DNA of 64,000 bases, taken from positions 620,001-684,000 of the forward strand of contig OZ253569.1 of the NCBI GenBank assembly GCA_965262875.1. The letters are read 5' to 3'. The stretch comes from JBALVT01 sp965262875 (lineage in GTDB: Bacteria; Pseudomonadota; Gammaproteobacteria; Pseudomonadales; Halieaceae). The notes below the pieces were generated by a model that ran no database searches, had not been told where the DNA came from, and was given only the letters and a program-made list of their open reading frames with translations. Position numbers and translations under genes: made by a program. This document shows positions 53,641 to 61,632 of the stretch, piece by piece; position 1 is the stretch's first letter; each line of letters begins with the position of its first letter.

Positions 53641-54873
53641 TCAGGCCGCAACATAGAACATCGAGTCCCCGTCCGGCAGGGATGACTGTCTGATCTTGAG
53701 TTTGAAATACTCGGTATCCCTGATGCCTCTGGCGCGCTTGCGGATCATGCCGATACTGATGTTGCCAGCCTCGATCCTGGCACTGGTGAGCTTGTGCTTC
53801 GCGTAATTACAAATGCCCACACAGTGCCTTCTCAAGGATTTTGCAAACTTCTTCAGGTAGAGCATGGTCGATTGATCGGCTATCCGGCACCAGGCTTCCA
53901 GTCGCTCCTGCATCAGTTCGACAGTCTCTGATTCCCACAAGGCCTGAAGTTGTTCCTTCAAGATATACAGCGTATTGAGATGGGCATTTTCATCCAATAG
54001 TCGTTGTAATTTTTGAGTCCGGGGTTCGTCCAGCTTATCGGCGTTTTTCAGCACCAGGTAATGTGTTCCTGTTAGCAATGCTTTACCCGCTTTGTTGGCC
54101 TTTCCAAACGCTATTCGCCGCTGGTTGCTCAGGGCCTTGCTGTAGTGCTTCATGACGTGGAAACGGTCAAACACAATGTCGGCATTGGGTCAGCAATCAC
54201 GGACTGATTTCTGACAGGATGGCGCCATGTCCATTGCGACAGCCTCTATTTTTTCAGTGGTTTGTGCCGGAAGCTGCTTTAGAAATCCAGAGAAAACGTC
54301 AGCCGTTCGACCGGTTTCCACACCGATTAAATGCCCCTCCACCGTGTCGTAAATCACGGTCATGTAGTCGTGGCCTTTCGCCCTGGCCACCTCATCAACA
54401 CCCGGATACTTCAGGCCAGTCAGCTGTGTCGGGTCGAGTGCCGGGAGAGTCTCCTCCAGATACGCCTTGTCGATATTCTTCACCGTCTCCCAGCGTACAC
54501 CGAGATGTCTGGAGACCGCCTGAATACTCATGTAGCGGCACAGGCCACTGATCATGCGGCAGAAGCGGCGGGTGAAACGCCAACCCTTGTCAACAAACTC
54601 ACAGCGTTCCATCCGCCGCTCATTTTTGCTGATAAATACTGGGACCAGCTCCCTTTCAATCATGCAAGGGTAGCCAAAGAGCGGCACATCCCTGATCTGT
54701 CGACGGACGTACCGGTTGACTGTTCCCTTTCGCCCTGTAACGGGGTCTATGGCGTTTCTACGTCGGTCCCTGCTGCAATGAATGACAAGTTGCTGCTCCT
54801 GTTCGTCCCGTTGTATTTGATTGACCCGCTGCCCCTTGAGGCCCAAAATATCCCTCTGGATGTCGATTCCCAT
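53641..54873 (-). pseudogene. ISL3 type-b transposase with an internal TGA
   Basis: Reads as one frame of 410 codons parallel to the intact type-a transposase, except that codon TGA at 54190-54192 replaces a Leu codon (RDC-stop-PNADIVFDRF against REC-L-PLADIVFDRF). Upstream segment: 227 residues from MGIDIQRDILGLKGQRVNQ. Downstream: the FDRFHVMKHYSKALSNQRR segment to FYVAA. A single nonsense change, no frameshift. Confidence 0.88.
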
Positions 54874-54889
54874 ATACCTGTTCTATGTA

Positions 54890-56370
54890 GTCGACCCTGA
54901 AAAAGCCTAATTGGCCATCACGGCATCGCCGTAATGCCGTGGCTTGATAATAAACTGCGTTAAACGACTCCATAAGGAAGCCGTTTTCGGGGCCAATAAA
55001 AACAATCTCATCCACTTCCTGAAGTTAAACGCAGCAGCAGCCATCAGTACGTTAATCTGGTCGCCTTCAAATCCTTTGAGATAACTTTTGTTCAATCGAT
55101 GATCCGACTTCAGGTGGCCGATCACCGGCTCTATGCCAGCCCGCTTTCTAAAACGTTTCCGCATCAGCACCTGGTAGGCACTATCCGTATCCCGAGTACC
55201 TGTGCTGGGCATTATGATCCGCGTGTCATTGATCTTTTTCTTCCCTTTGTAACCCCGATCACATAAGCCAACGGCCGGTTTCAGTTTGTTAAGCCGCTTC
55301 AATTGCAACAGCACCTCCGGCAGCGTATGACCATCAAATTTGTTCGTATCAAAGGCCATGGCACCAACAATGATTTTTGAATCCCGAGTTGTCGTGATAG
55401 AAACCTTGGTGCCAAATTCATAGCGCTTATGCTCTTTGCCTTTACTCATGCAGTAGACATGGGGTTCGTGCAAGCTGTACAGCTTGTTCGTATCCCCTCG
55501 CTTCTGGTTCAGTCCACGATGGAATAGTGCAAAGTCCTCTGCCAGCTTTTCCAGAATGTCGAGTGGCAGTTTACGCTCCAATTCCCGCACTAAACGACCG
55601 GCAATGGTCTTTAGCCGCTTAACGGCTTTGCGGGCCTTGGCACGGTTCCTGGGATGTCCCGCAAAACGACATTCCAGTTTTCTTTGCTTAATTTCCTTGG
55701 CATAACTGCGGCGAAGTGTTATCCCTTCTTTCCTGGCCAATTTCAGGCAACGAACAATAATCTTTCGGTACAACTTTGCATCGGTGGGAAAGGTGATGTT
55801 TTTTTCCTGTACTGTGGTGTCAATACAGACTTCCTCTTCGACCGCTTTCTCACCATGAATGGTGATAGAGGATGCCAATATTTTTTCAAATCCCTTTTCG
55901 CCGACTCGCTTGCGGAAGTACACCAGATCGGATGGGTCACAAGGGAATGACCACTGGAATTCAACCTCCCCGCAAAATGCCTGGTAATACGGGTTTTGTA
56001 CCCAGTGTTGCACGATAACCTCGTCGCTGACATTTTCCATATGCTTGAGAATAGATAAACCCACCATCAAGCGTACGGGTTTGGCAGGCCTGCCAGTTGC
56101 CGCATACAAGGGAGCGAACTCCGATTCAAAAAAGTCCCAGGGTATGGTTCGCGCAAGATGTAACAGAGGGTGTTTCGGATTGAGTTGATCCATCAACCCA
56201 GCAGCCATAAAACTCATTTGATGGTGATCGGGGGAAGAATCTTTCATCGAGAGCCACCTTTGTTTCGACCGGATTAAGTGCCAAATAGGCTTGAAACTGG
56301 TCGAAATCATCTCACAAATACCCAGTATTATCTAATACAATCAACATGTTAAGCGTTTTTCAGGGTCGAC
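54890..56370. mobile_element. IS5-like element copy 3, complete, opposite orientation
   Basis: A 1481-bp element bounded by GTCGACCCTGAAAAAGCC and inverted GTCGACCCTGAAAAACGC. It is flanked by TATGTA at 54884-54889 and 56371-56376. The uninterrupted ISL3 leader reads CTATGTAAAG once, which supports a 6-bp duplication. It is inverted relative to copies 1 and 2. Confidence 0.92.
54907..56247 (-). CDS. IS5-like transposase, intact copy 3
   Basis: The 446-residue product from the ATG at 56247 appears nearly identical to copy 2 (30452-31792), with one visible difference (HPRNRAKAR against HPGNRAKAR). DDE residues and C-terminus are complete. The reading frame extends upstream to 56310 into the IS leader without a start signal. 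Confidence 0.92.
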   Translation of the reverse strand: MKDSSPDHHQMSFMAAGLMDQLNPKHPLLHLARTIPWDFFESEFAPLYAATGRPAKPVRLMVGLSILKHMENVSDEVIVQHWVQNPYYQAFCGEVEFQWSFPCDPSDLVYFRKRVGEKGFEKILASSITIHGEKAVEEEVCIDTTVQEKNITFPTDAKLYRKIIVRCLKLARKEGITLRRSYAKEIKQRKLECRFAGHPRNRAKARKAVKRLKTIAGRLVRELERKLPLDILEKLAEDFALFHRGLNQKRGDTNKLYSLHEPHVYCMSKGKEHKRYEFGTKVSITTTRDSKIIVGAMAFDTNKFDGHTLPEVLLQLKRLNKLKPAVGLCDRGYKGKKKINDTRIIMPSTGTRDTDSAYQVLMRKRFRKRAGIEPVIGHLKSDHRLNKSYLKGFEGDQINVLMAAAAFNFRKWMRLFLLAPKTASLWSRLTQFIIKPRHYGDAVMAN

Positions 56371-56455
56371 TATGTAAAGTTGTCAGAAGCCTTATATACC
56401 AACAGATTACGTGGGGATCGGCATCCTTTTTCACTCATAGAAGCGGAGAAGAGCC

Positions 56456-56623
56456 ATGACTTACTTGAAACATCGCATCACCAATGCGACCGCAGAAGGA
56501 TTTAATTCAAAGATTCAGACAATAAAATCGGCTGCCCGAGGATTTAGAAACTTCGAAAACTATCGAGTTTCAATTCTGTTCCACTGTGGAAAACTCAACC
56601 TCTACCCACAGGATTCCCAGTAG
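56456..56623 (+). pseudogene. ISL3 type-c transposase, C-terminal fragment
   Basis: 55 codons TYLKHRITNATAEGFNSKIQ ... ARGFRNFENYRVSILFHCGKL match the conserved ISL3 C-terminus, where NATAEGFNSKIQ carries the catalytic Glu. It is separated from its N-terminus by the type-b element and by a deletion of the middle of the gene. Confidence 0.82.
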
Positions 56624-56627
56624 AACC

Positions 56628-56798
56628 AAAATATGCTACCCGTCGACCAATACGTATTCAAGAGTAGGTCTGCATGTATTGGATACACTTTCTGGTAGCC
56701 CGCAGTTTAGTTTGCTGCCAAACCCATATGATAGAAAGCACAGAGACAAGTATCAATTTGAAGAGGCAGGCCTACGAGTACACTATGAGGCCTTGTAA
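56628..56798 (+). pseudogene. Possible 3' remnant of an unknown gene
   Basis: Beyond the ISL3 end an open frame of about 56 codons continues to a stop at 56796-56798 (VGLHVLDTLSGSPQFSLLPN ... EEAGLRVHYEAL). It may be the end of a gene cut by the IS insertion. I recognise no family, and chance openness is possible. Confidence 0.3.
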
Positions 56799-56817
56799 TC
56801 AATCCAGGTAGGTAGTC

Positions 56818-58065
56818 GTGAGCCAAACGAAAAAATACAAATGGACTTTCCCCGCCCGGTTCCGGGCCAATGCCTACAGTTGGAAGGCGTCCAAGCTGGC
56901 CTGCCAGCGCCTTCGTGAAGCCGTCTCCGAGATTAAAAAAGTCGCAAAGAAAGAACCCGAACTGGGGGGGGAGGGCGCGGTTCGCTTAATAGAAAAGCTT
57001 TGGCCTGCACTGGAACACATAGACACTTCCAGTGGTGCCCTGGGATCTGCCGTCAACAAGGCGCTTGACGGTTTGATTCCAATTATCGTCAAGGCACCAG
57101 TGGATAAGAAAGTTCGCGATAAATGGCTTGAAAGACTTTGGCAGGCCATGGCGGACGACGGTGTCGATTACCTCAGTCCAGTCGGTGACCGGTGGGGCGA
57201 ACTCTGCGGTTCTGAGGATATGGCGGGGAAATGGGCCGATGATCTGGTTTCCACCTTACGGCATTGCTGGACCCATCCGAATCCTGGTAATTATTTCCAC
57301 GGTACCACGGCGTGTTTGTCCTGTTTGCTCGTAGCTGGCCGGTATCAGGAATTGCTCGACTTGCTTGAGTTGTCCCGGTATCCGATGTGGCACTACCGGC
57401 GCTATGGTGTCGAGGCACTGCTGGCCTTTGGCAAAAAGGCGGAGGCCGTGAAGTACGCGGAGGCATCCCGGGGATTGAATGAGCCCGATTCCGCCATTGA
57501 CCAGGCCTGCGAGGAGATTTTGATTTCCTCCGGCCTGCATGAGGAGGCCTATCGGCGCTATGGTCTGAGTGCTGCCCTGGGCAACTCCTATCTTGCACGG
57601 TTTCGCTCGGTGGCAAAGCGCTATCCGATGAAAGACAAGGCAGAGGTTCTGGCCGACCTGATCGCCACGACGCCGGGGCAGGAAGGCAAATGGTTTGCCA
57701 CGGCCAAGGACATCAAACTTTACGATTTGGCGCTTGAACTCGTGAGCATGAGCCCCTGTGAACCCAAAACCCTGACCCGGGCGGCGAGGGACTATGTGGA
57801 CAAGGAGCCAGAATTTGCACTGGGTTCCGCCATGGCGGCTTTACGGTGGTTGTGTGAAGGGTGGGGTTATGAGGTGACCAGTGCTGATGTGGTGGAGGCG
57901 TATGACCGAGCGATGGATGCCGCTGCCAAACTGGACAATATTGACGAAGTAGCAGGCTGGGTTCAGCAACTCCTCGACTCAACCGAGAGTTCAGCGACGT
58001 TGTTTGTCAGGCAGTCTTTGGCTGGGCGGATGCTCAGTCATCATTCGTTGGCTAAAAAGGCCTGA
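56818..58065 (+). CDS. Hypothetical protein, alpha-helical, 415 residues
   Basis: GTG start with AGGTAGG upstream. The sequence is rich in Ala, Leu, Lys and Trp and appears all-helical, with TPR/HEAT-like helix pairs (YQELLDLLELSRYPMWHYRRYGVEALLAFGKKAEAVKYAEA). No signal peptide, membrane helix or catalytic motif is seen. Proteins with the opening KKYKWTFPARFRANAYSWKAS occur sporadically as orphans in proteobacteria, to my recollection. Its place between an IS cluster and a tRNA gene suggests acquisition by transfer. Function unknown. Confidence 0.75.
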   Translation: MSQTKKYKWTFPARFRANAYSWKASKLACQRLREAVSEIKKVAKKEPELGGEGAVRLIEKLWPALEHIDTSSGALGSAVNKALDGLIPIIVKAPVDKKVRDKWLERLWQAMADDGVDYLSPVGDRWGELCGSEDMAGKWADDLVSTLRHCWTHPNPGNYFHGTTACLSCLLVAGRYQELLDLLELSRYPMWHYRRYGVEALLAFGKKAEAVKYAEASRGLNEPDSAIDQACEEILISSGLHEEAYRRYGLSAALGNSYLARFRSVAKRYPMKDKAEVLADLIATTPGQEGKWFATAKDIKLYDLALELVSMSPCEPKTLTRAARDYVDKEPEFALGSAMAALRWLCEGWGYEVTSADVVEAYDRAMDAAAKLDNIDEVAGWVQQLLDSTESSATLFVRQSLAGRMLSHHSLAKKA

Positions 58066-58115
58066 GTGTGAATGCATGCAAAATGACACAAATATTATCG
58101 AAAGGGGTCATTCTG

Positions 58116-58145
58116 CGTTCCACCCACGTTCCACCCACGTTCCAC
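58116..58145. repeat. Short tandem repeat, 11-bp unit
   Basis: CGTTCCACCCA occurs twice in full and a third time in part, head to tail. It lies in the 195-bp gap between the hypothetical gene and the tRNA-Leu terminator. No function is apparent. Confidence 0.7.
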
Positions 58146-58194
58146 GGAAGAGCCAATCGGAGACCATGACAGACAAAGAAATGAAACCGCACAA

Positions 58195-58231
58195 ACAAAA
58201 AAACCATTTAAGAATCAATGCCTTAAATGGT
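58195..58231 (-). terminator. Rho-independent terminator of tRNA-Leu
   Basis: On the minus strand ACCATTTAAG (58222-58231), a 9-nt loop and CTTAAATGGT (58203-58212) form a perfect 10-bp stem, followed by a run of seven T. It lies 30 bp past the tRNA 3' end. Confidence 0.88.
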
Positions 58232-58260
58232 CTCTCGTGGTCTTTCGACGTTTTTCAAAA

Positions 58261-58347
58261 TGGTGCCCAGGAGAGGACTTGAACCTCCACGCCCTTGCGA
58301 GCACTAGCACCTGAAGCTAGCGTGTCTACCAATTTCACCACCTGGGC
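58261..58347 (-). tRNA. tRNA-Leu, anticodon CAG
   Basis: 87 nt. The acceptor arms GCCCAGG and CCTGGGC pair, followed by A and an encoded CCA. The anticodon stem CTAGC/GCTAG encloses the loop TTCAGGT, giving anticodon CAG. A long variable arm (TGCTCGCAAGGGCGT) and the T loop GTTCAAGTC confirm a class II leucine tRNA. In Pseudomonas a leucine tRNA lies just before rnr; here three genes intervene. Confidence 0.97.
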
Positions 58348-58381
58348 AAAGCGACTCATATGGAGTCAGCTGAGGGCGCGC

Positions 58382-58410
58382 ACTTTACTAATCCACCCTC
58401 ATCATGTCAA
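58382..58410 (-). promoter_or_regulatory. Sigma-70 promoter of tRNA-Leu
   Basis: On the minus strand TTGACA (58405-58410), a 17-bp spacer and TAAAGT (58382-58387) precede a GC-rich discriminator (GCGCGCCC) and then the tRNA. A perfect -35 box, ideal spacing and such a discriminator are typical of growth-regulated stable RNA promoters. Confidence 0.8.
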
Positions 58411-58488
58411 TACTGCCACGGCCAGCGAAAAATTCAACTTGACAGTTTCGGAGCAAACTTCATAGTAACTGCGACTATAAAAGAAAAA

Positions 58489-59613
58489 ATGTGTTGTGAA
58501 GTGAAAGACCCTACCCGAGTTCTTATGGTTGCAACCAGCTATCCCCGAAGCGAGGAAGACTGGCAGGGTTTGTTTATACGCAGAATTGCCCAGGCAATGG
58601 GTGAGAATCCCGATATTCGCCTCTCGCTGTGGGCTCCAGATGGTCCACGGCATACTGAGGTTGCCTACAGTTGTGGTCCCGACGATGCGCGTTGGCTAGA
58701 TACATTAGCGCGCGAAGGAGGTTTGGCACACCTGCTGAGGAAGCGTCCTGTCTTTGCCCTCTATCGCACGGGCGGCCTATTGAGGCGTCTTCGTGGCCTA
58801 TACCGTCAACAGTTTGAAACAACTGACATTTATCATATCAACTGGCTGCAAAATGCCCTGCCGCTGTATGGCTTGAATGCCGCTGCAGTGATCACCGTGT
58901 TGGGCACGGATTTCAAGTTGTTGAAAATACCCGGAATGTCCAAAATGTTGCGTACTGTGCTGAAAACCAACCGCTGTGTGCTGGCCCCCAACGCGGCATG
59001 GATGGAGCCCGAGTTGCAGCGGCGCTTCGGGGATGTCGCCCAGATTGTTCCCGTTAATTTCGGTATCGATGATTCCTGGTACGCGGTGCCCTATCATCCT
59101 CCCGAGCAAACCAACAACTGGTTAATCGTTGTTCGCGTCACCAAGGATAAGATGGGCAAATTGTTTGAGTGGGGGGAGGGCTTTTTTGGCGATAAGCAGC
59201 GCCTCCACCTCTTCGGTCCCAACCAGGAGTCGTTGGACATTCCCTCTTGGGTGGATTATCACGGGCCAACAACCGCACAGGATCTGTTAGACAATTGGTA
59301 TCCTAACTGCTCAGGATTTATTACGCTTAGCGAACACAGCGAGGGGAAGCCCCAGGTTATGCTTGAGACAATGGCGGCTGGCATGCCTATTATTGCCTCG
59401 GGTATTCCCGCCCATCGCGATACAATTGCTCATGGGGACCAGGGATATATTGTGGAAACGCGTGAAGAGTTTTTACAGGCACTGGAAAATGTATCTAACG
59501 GCGCGCTGCATCGGCAGATGTCGACTAACGCTCGCCAGACCAGCAAGCGGGACTATGGGAACTGGGGCGATTGCGTGAATCGTTATCAACAACTCTTTAG
59601 GAGTTTGGAATGA
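58489..59613 (+). CDS. Glycosyltransferase, GT4-like (GT-B fold)
   Basis: Transfers a sugar from a nucleotide donor to a surface glycan or lipid. The start at 58489 (MCCEVKDPTRVLMVATSYP) gives 374 residues. The longer frame to 58360 covers the tRNA promoter and is rejected. The C-terminal donor site has the E-x7-E motif (SEHSEGKPQVMLETMAAGMPIIAS). No signal peptide. Acceptor unknown. It overlaps the next gene by 4 bp (ATGA), so the cassette is an operon. Confidence 0.85.
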   Translation: MCCEVKDPTRVLMVATSYPRSEEDWQGLFIRRIAQAMGENPDIRLSLWAPDGPRHTEVAYSCGPDDARWLDTLAREGGLAHLLRKRPVFALYRTGGLLRRLRGLYRQQFETTDIYHINWLQNALPLYGLNAAAVITVLGTDFKLLKIPGMSKMLRTVLKTNRCVLAPNAAWMEPELQRRFGDVAQIVPVNFGIDDSWYAVPYHPPEQTNNWLIVVRVTKDKMGKLFEWGEGFFGDKQRLHLFGPNQESLDIPSWVDYHGPTTAQDLLDNWYPNCSGFITLSEHSEGKPQVMLETMAAGMPIIASGIPAHRDTIAHGDQGYIVETREEFLQALENVSNGALHRQMSTNARQTSKRDYGNWGDCVNRYQQLFRSLE

Positions 59614-60533
59614 CATCTGTTGTAGTGTTGGGTGGCAGCGGTTTTGTCGGGCGAAGTCTTTGTCCGGCGCTCGTCGCTGCGGGCTGTACGGTTTTAAGTA
59701 TTTCTCGCTCCCCTGTTATCAGGCGCCACCCGGGCGTGTCTTACATCGACTGCAATTTTGATAATATCTATCAGCTCGGGGAGTTTTATCAGCAGGCTGA
59801 TTTTATTTTTCACCTGGCTTGCGATACGACGCCGGCAACCTCATCACGGCAGTCATCCCTGGAGGTCACCGCCAATCTGCTGCCTTCCCTGCGCTTACTT
59901 GAGTATCTCGAGCATCAATGCAAGGCCGTTCTGGTTTACCTAAGTTCCGGCGGAACCGTTTACGGTGATACAGGCGATGCGGTATGCACAGAGTTAAACA
60001 CGACGTCGCCGATCTCCTATTACGGAGCATCCAAGGCATCATTGGAGTTGTTTTTCCAGGCCTACCATCTGCAAACCGGTAACCCGGTGGTTATTCTGAG
60101 GCCCTCGAATATCTACGGTCCCGGCCAGTTGGCGAAACAGCAATTTGGTTTTATTCCAACGTTGTTTTCCGCGCTGCAAAATGGGGATGCATTCAATCTC
60201 ATGGGCGATGGCCGCCACGTGCGCGATTTTCTGTTCATCGATGATTTCGTTTCACTGTGTGTTTCGATCACCAATAGCGATTCGGCCACGGATAAACATT
60301 ACAGCACATACAATGTAGGCAGTGATGATGGCATTGAGTTGATCGATATTATTCAACTCGCGCAGGAACTGACCGGGAAAAAGGTGCAGTTGAAATACTT
60401 GCCCGCGAGGGATGTGGACGTCCGTTCCATCGTCCTGGATTCAAGTAAGGCGAAGAGCAAGTTCGATTGGCAACCCGAAACGGCAATTGATTCCGGTCTT
60501 GAGCAAACCTGGACTTGGCTCTCAGAGCCCTGA
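59610..60533 (+). CDS. NAD-dependent nucleotide-sugar epimerase/dehydratase
   Basis: Extended short-chain dehydrogenase, 307 residues, with VVVLGGSGFVGRSL (NAD site), YLSSGGTVYGD and YYGASKASLELF supplying Ser, Tyr and Lys of the catalytic triad. RPSNIYGPGQ and the C-terminal YNVGSDDGIELIDII are typical of UDP-glucose 4-epimerase-like enzymes. Exact sugar unknown. Coupled to the flanking glycosyltransferases by overlaps of 4 and 19 bp. Confidence 0.87.
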   Translation: MTSVVVLGGSGFVGRSLCPALVAAGCTVLSISRSPVIRRHPGVSYIDCNFDNIYQLGEFYQQADFIFHLACDTTPATSSRQSSLEVTANLLPSLRLLEYLEHQCKAVLVYLSSGGTVYGDTGDAVCTELNTTSPISYYGASKASLELFFQAYHLQTGNPVVILRPSNIYGPGQLAKQQFGFIPTLFSALQNGDAFNLMGDGRHVRDFLFIDDFVSLCVSITNSDSATDKHYSTYNVGSDDGIELIDIIQLAQELTGKKVQLKYLPARDVDVRSIVLDSSKAKSKFDWQPETAIDSGLEQTWTWLSEP

Positions 60534-61552
60534 TATTGACCGAACAACAACCCGTTGTCAGCATCTGCATCGCCAATTACAACGGCGCAGATGTCATCGA
60601 TCAATGTTTACGATCAGTTTGTGATCAACAGGTCGATGCGAGCATTGAAATTATCGTTCACGACGACGCCTCTTCAGATAATTCCATAGAGATTATTCAA
60701 TCGAATTTTCCGCAAGCGAAACTTCTCCTTAGCGAGAGTAATGTTGGCTTTTGCCTCGCCAACAACAAAATGGTTGCGGCGGCCTCGGGCGAATATATCC
60801 TACTGCTGAACAACGATGCCTGGTTGGCCGACGATGCGATTGCCACTTTTTTGGAGGCGGTCGAGCGTCACGGAGACTGCATATTTACACTGCCGCAATA
60901 CGGGGCTAGCAACCAAAAGTTGTTCGATTGCGGTATGCACATGGATTTGTTTGCCAACGCAGTCCCCATTGTTGAAGCGGTAGAACAGCCGGTAGCGATG
61001 GTCATGGGCGCCTGTCTTTGGATCTCCAGAACCCAGTGGGACAGTTGCGGCGGCCTTCCCGAGTGGTTTGATTCCATGGCAGAGGACATGTACCTGTGTA
61101 ATAGGCTTAGATTGCAAGGAGGTGAAGTGATTGCGCTTTCCCGGTCTGCCTACTTCCATCATATCGGCCGTTCTTTTGGTGGCGGTAAAGTCGTCGCCGC
61201 TAAACTGAGTACCACGGTGAAGCGCAGGCGGCTGAGTGAGCGCAATAAGCTGTATGTTTTATTTTTGTTTTATCCACCGCTGGCGCTGCTGATCATTCTC
61301 CCTCTGGCCGTTCTCACACTACTGCTAGAAGGGCTACTGCTTGCCTTGATAAAAAGAGATCCTGGATTTTTCACCCAAATATACGGTTTTGCCCTGGGTG
61401 GTTTTTGGGCTAATCTCTCGAAATTGCGCCGCGAGCGAGCCGCTATTCAAAATCGTCGGACAATTACTACCAGAAAATTCTTCTCGGTTTATCGTTGGTT
61501 GCCGTATAAACTCCAAATGCTCTTAAGGCATGGCATTCCCGAGGTTCGGTGA
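60515..61552 (+). CDS. Family 2 glycosyltransferase with C-terminal membrane helices
   Basis: 345 residues from a TTG start (an alternative TTG at 60536 is possible). The GT-A core has VSICIANYNGADVIDQCL, IIVHDDASSDNS, LLLNNDAWL and MAEDMYLCNRLRLQGG. A hydrophobic stretch near residues 245-275 (LFYPPLALLIILPLAVLTLL) anchors it in the membrane. Resembles rhamnosyl- or dTDP-sugar transferases of O-antigen clusters. Last gene of the three-gene cassette. Confidence 0.85.
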   Translation: MALRALILTEQQPVVSICIANYNGADVIDQCLRSVCDQQVDASIEIIVHDDASSDNSIEIIQSNFPQAKLLLSESNVGFCLANNKMVAAASGEYILLLNNDAWLADDAIATFLEAVERHGDCIFTLPQYGASNQKLFDCGMHMDLFANAVPIVEAVEQPVAMVMGACLWISRTQWDSCGGLPEWFDSMAEDMYLCNRLRLQGGEVIALSRSAYFHHIGRSFGGGKVVAAKLSTTVKRRRLSERNKLYVLFLFYPPLALLIILPLAVLTLLLEGLLLALIKRDPGFFTQIYGFALGGFWANLSKLRRERAAIQNRRTITTRKFFSVYRWLPYKLQMLLRHGIPEVR

Positions 61553-61632
61553 GCAATAGGCTACTGAACTTCTATTCGCTGTATACTTGGCATTCGCCGC
61601 TCTAATTCTTTTATTACATAGGCCCCATTCTT

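Larger units (their letters stand above)
53613..56455. mobile_element. ISL3 type-b element, interrupted by IS5-like copy 3
   Basis: Ends GGTTCTTCTCCGGTC (53613) and inverted GGCTCTTCTCCGCTTC (56455). Without the insert it is about 1356 bp, the same size as the intact type-a element. IS5-like copy 3 lies in its leader. The flanks (CGCGTATT and ATGACTTA) do not match, so no 8-bp duplication remains and an adjacent deletion is likely. Confidence 0.85.
53284..56627. mobile_element. ISL3 type-c element reduced to its two ends around another IS
   Basis: Terminal sequences GGTTCTTCCGAGTTTCCTAT (53284) and, inverted at 56627, GGTTCTACTGGGAATCCTGT align with shared TCCT-TGGGTA positions. Between them remain only 329 bp of the left side and 172 bp of the right side. 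The middle of the transposase gene is missing and an ISL3 type-b element sits there instead. Confidence 0.75.

Noticed and set aside
54174..54195. Selenocysteine or programmed readthrough at the TGA in the ISL3-b transposase
   Set aside because: The intact relative has Leu at this position and no conserved downstream stem was seen; a simple nonsense mutation explains it.
53045..58145. Defence island or integrative element beside the tRNA
   Set aside because: No integrase, restriction, toxin-antitoxin or CRISPR-associated gene is present; the content is IS remnants plus one orphan gene.
58116..58145. CRISPR array
   Set aside because: The repeats are 11 bp, directly tandem, without spacers.
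58360..58488. Longer N-terminus for the GT4 glycosyltransferase
   Set aside because: It would overlap the tRNA-Leu promoter, has no ribosome-binding site, and its residues do not fit the family; the ATG at 58489 is better.
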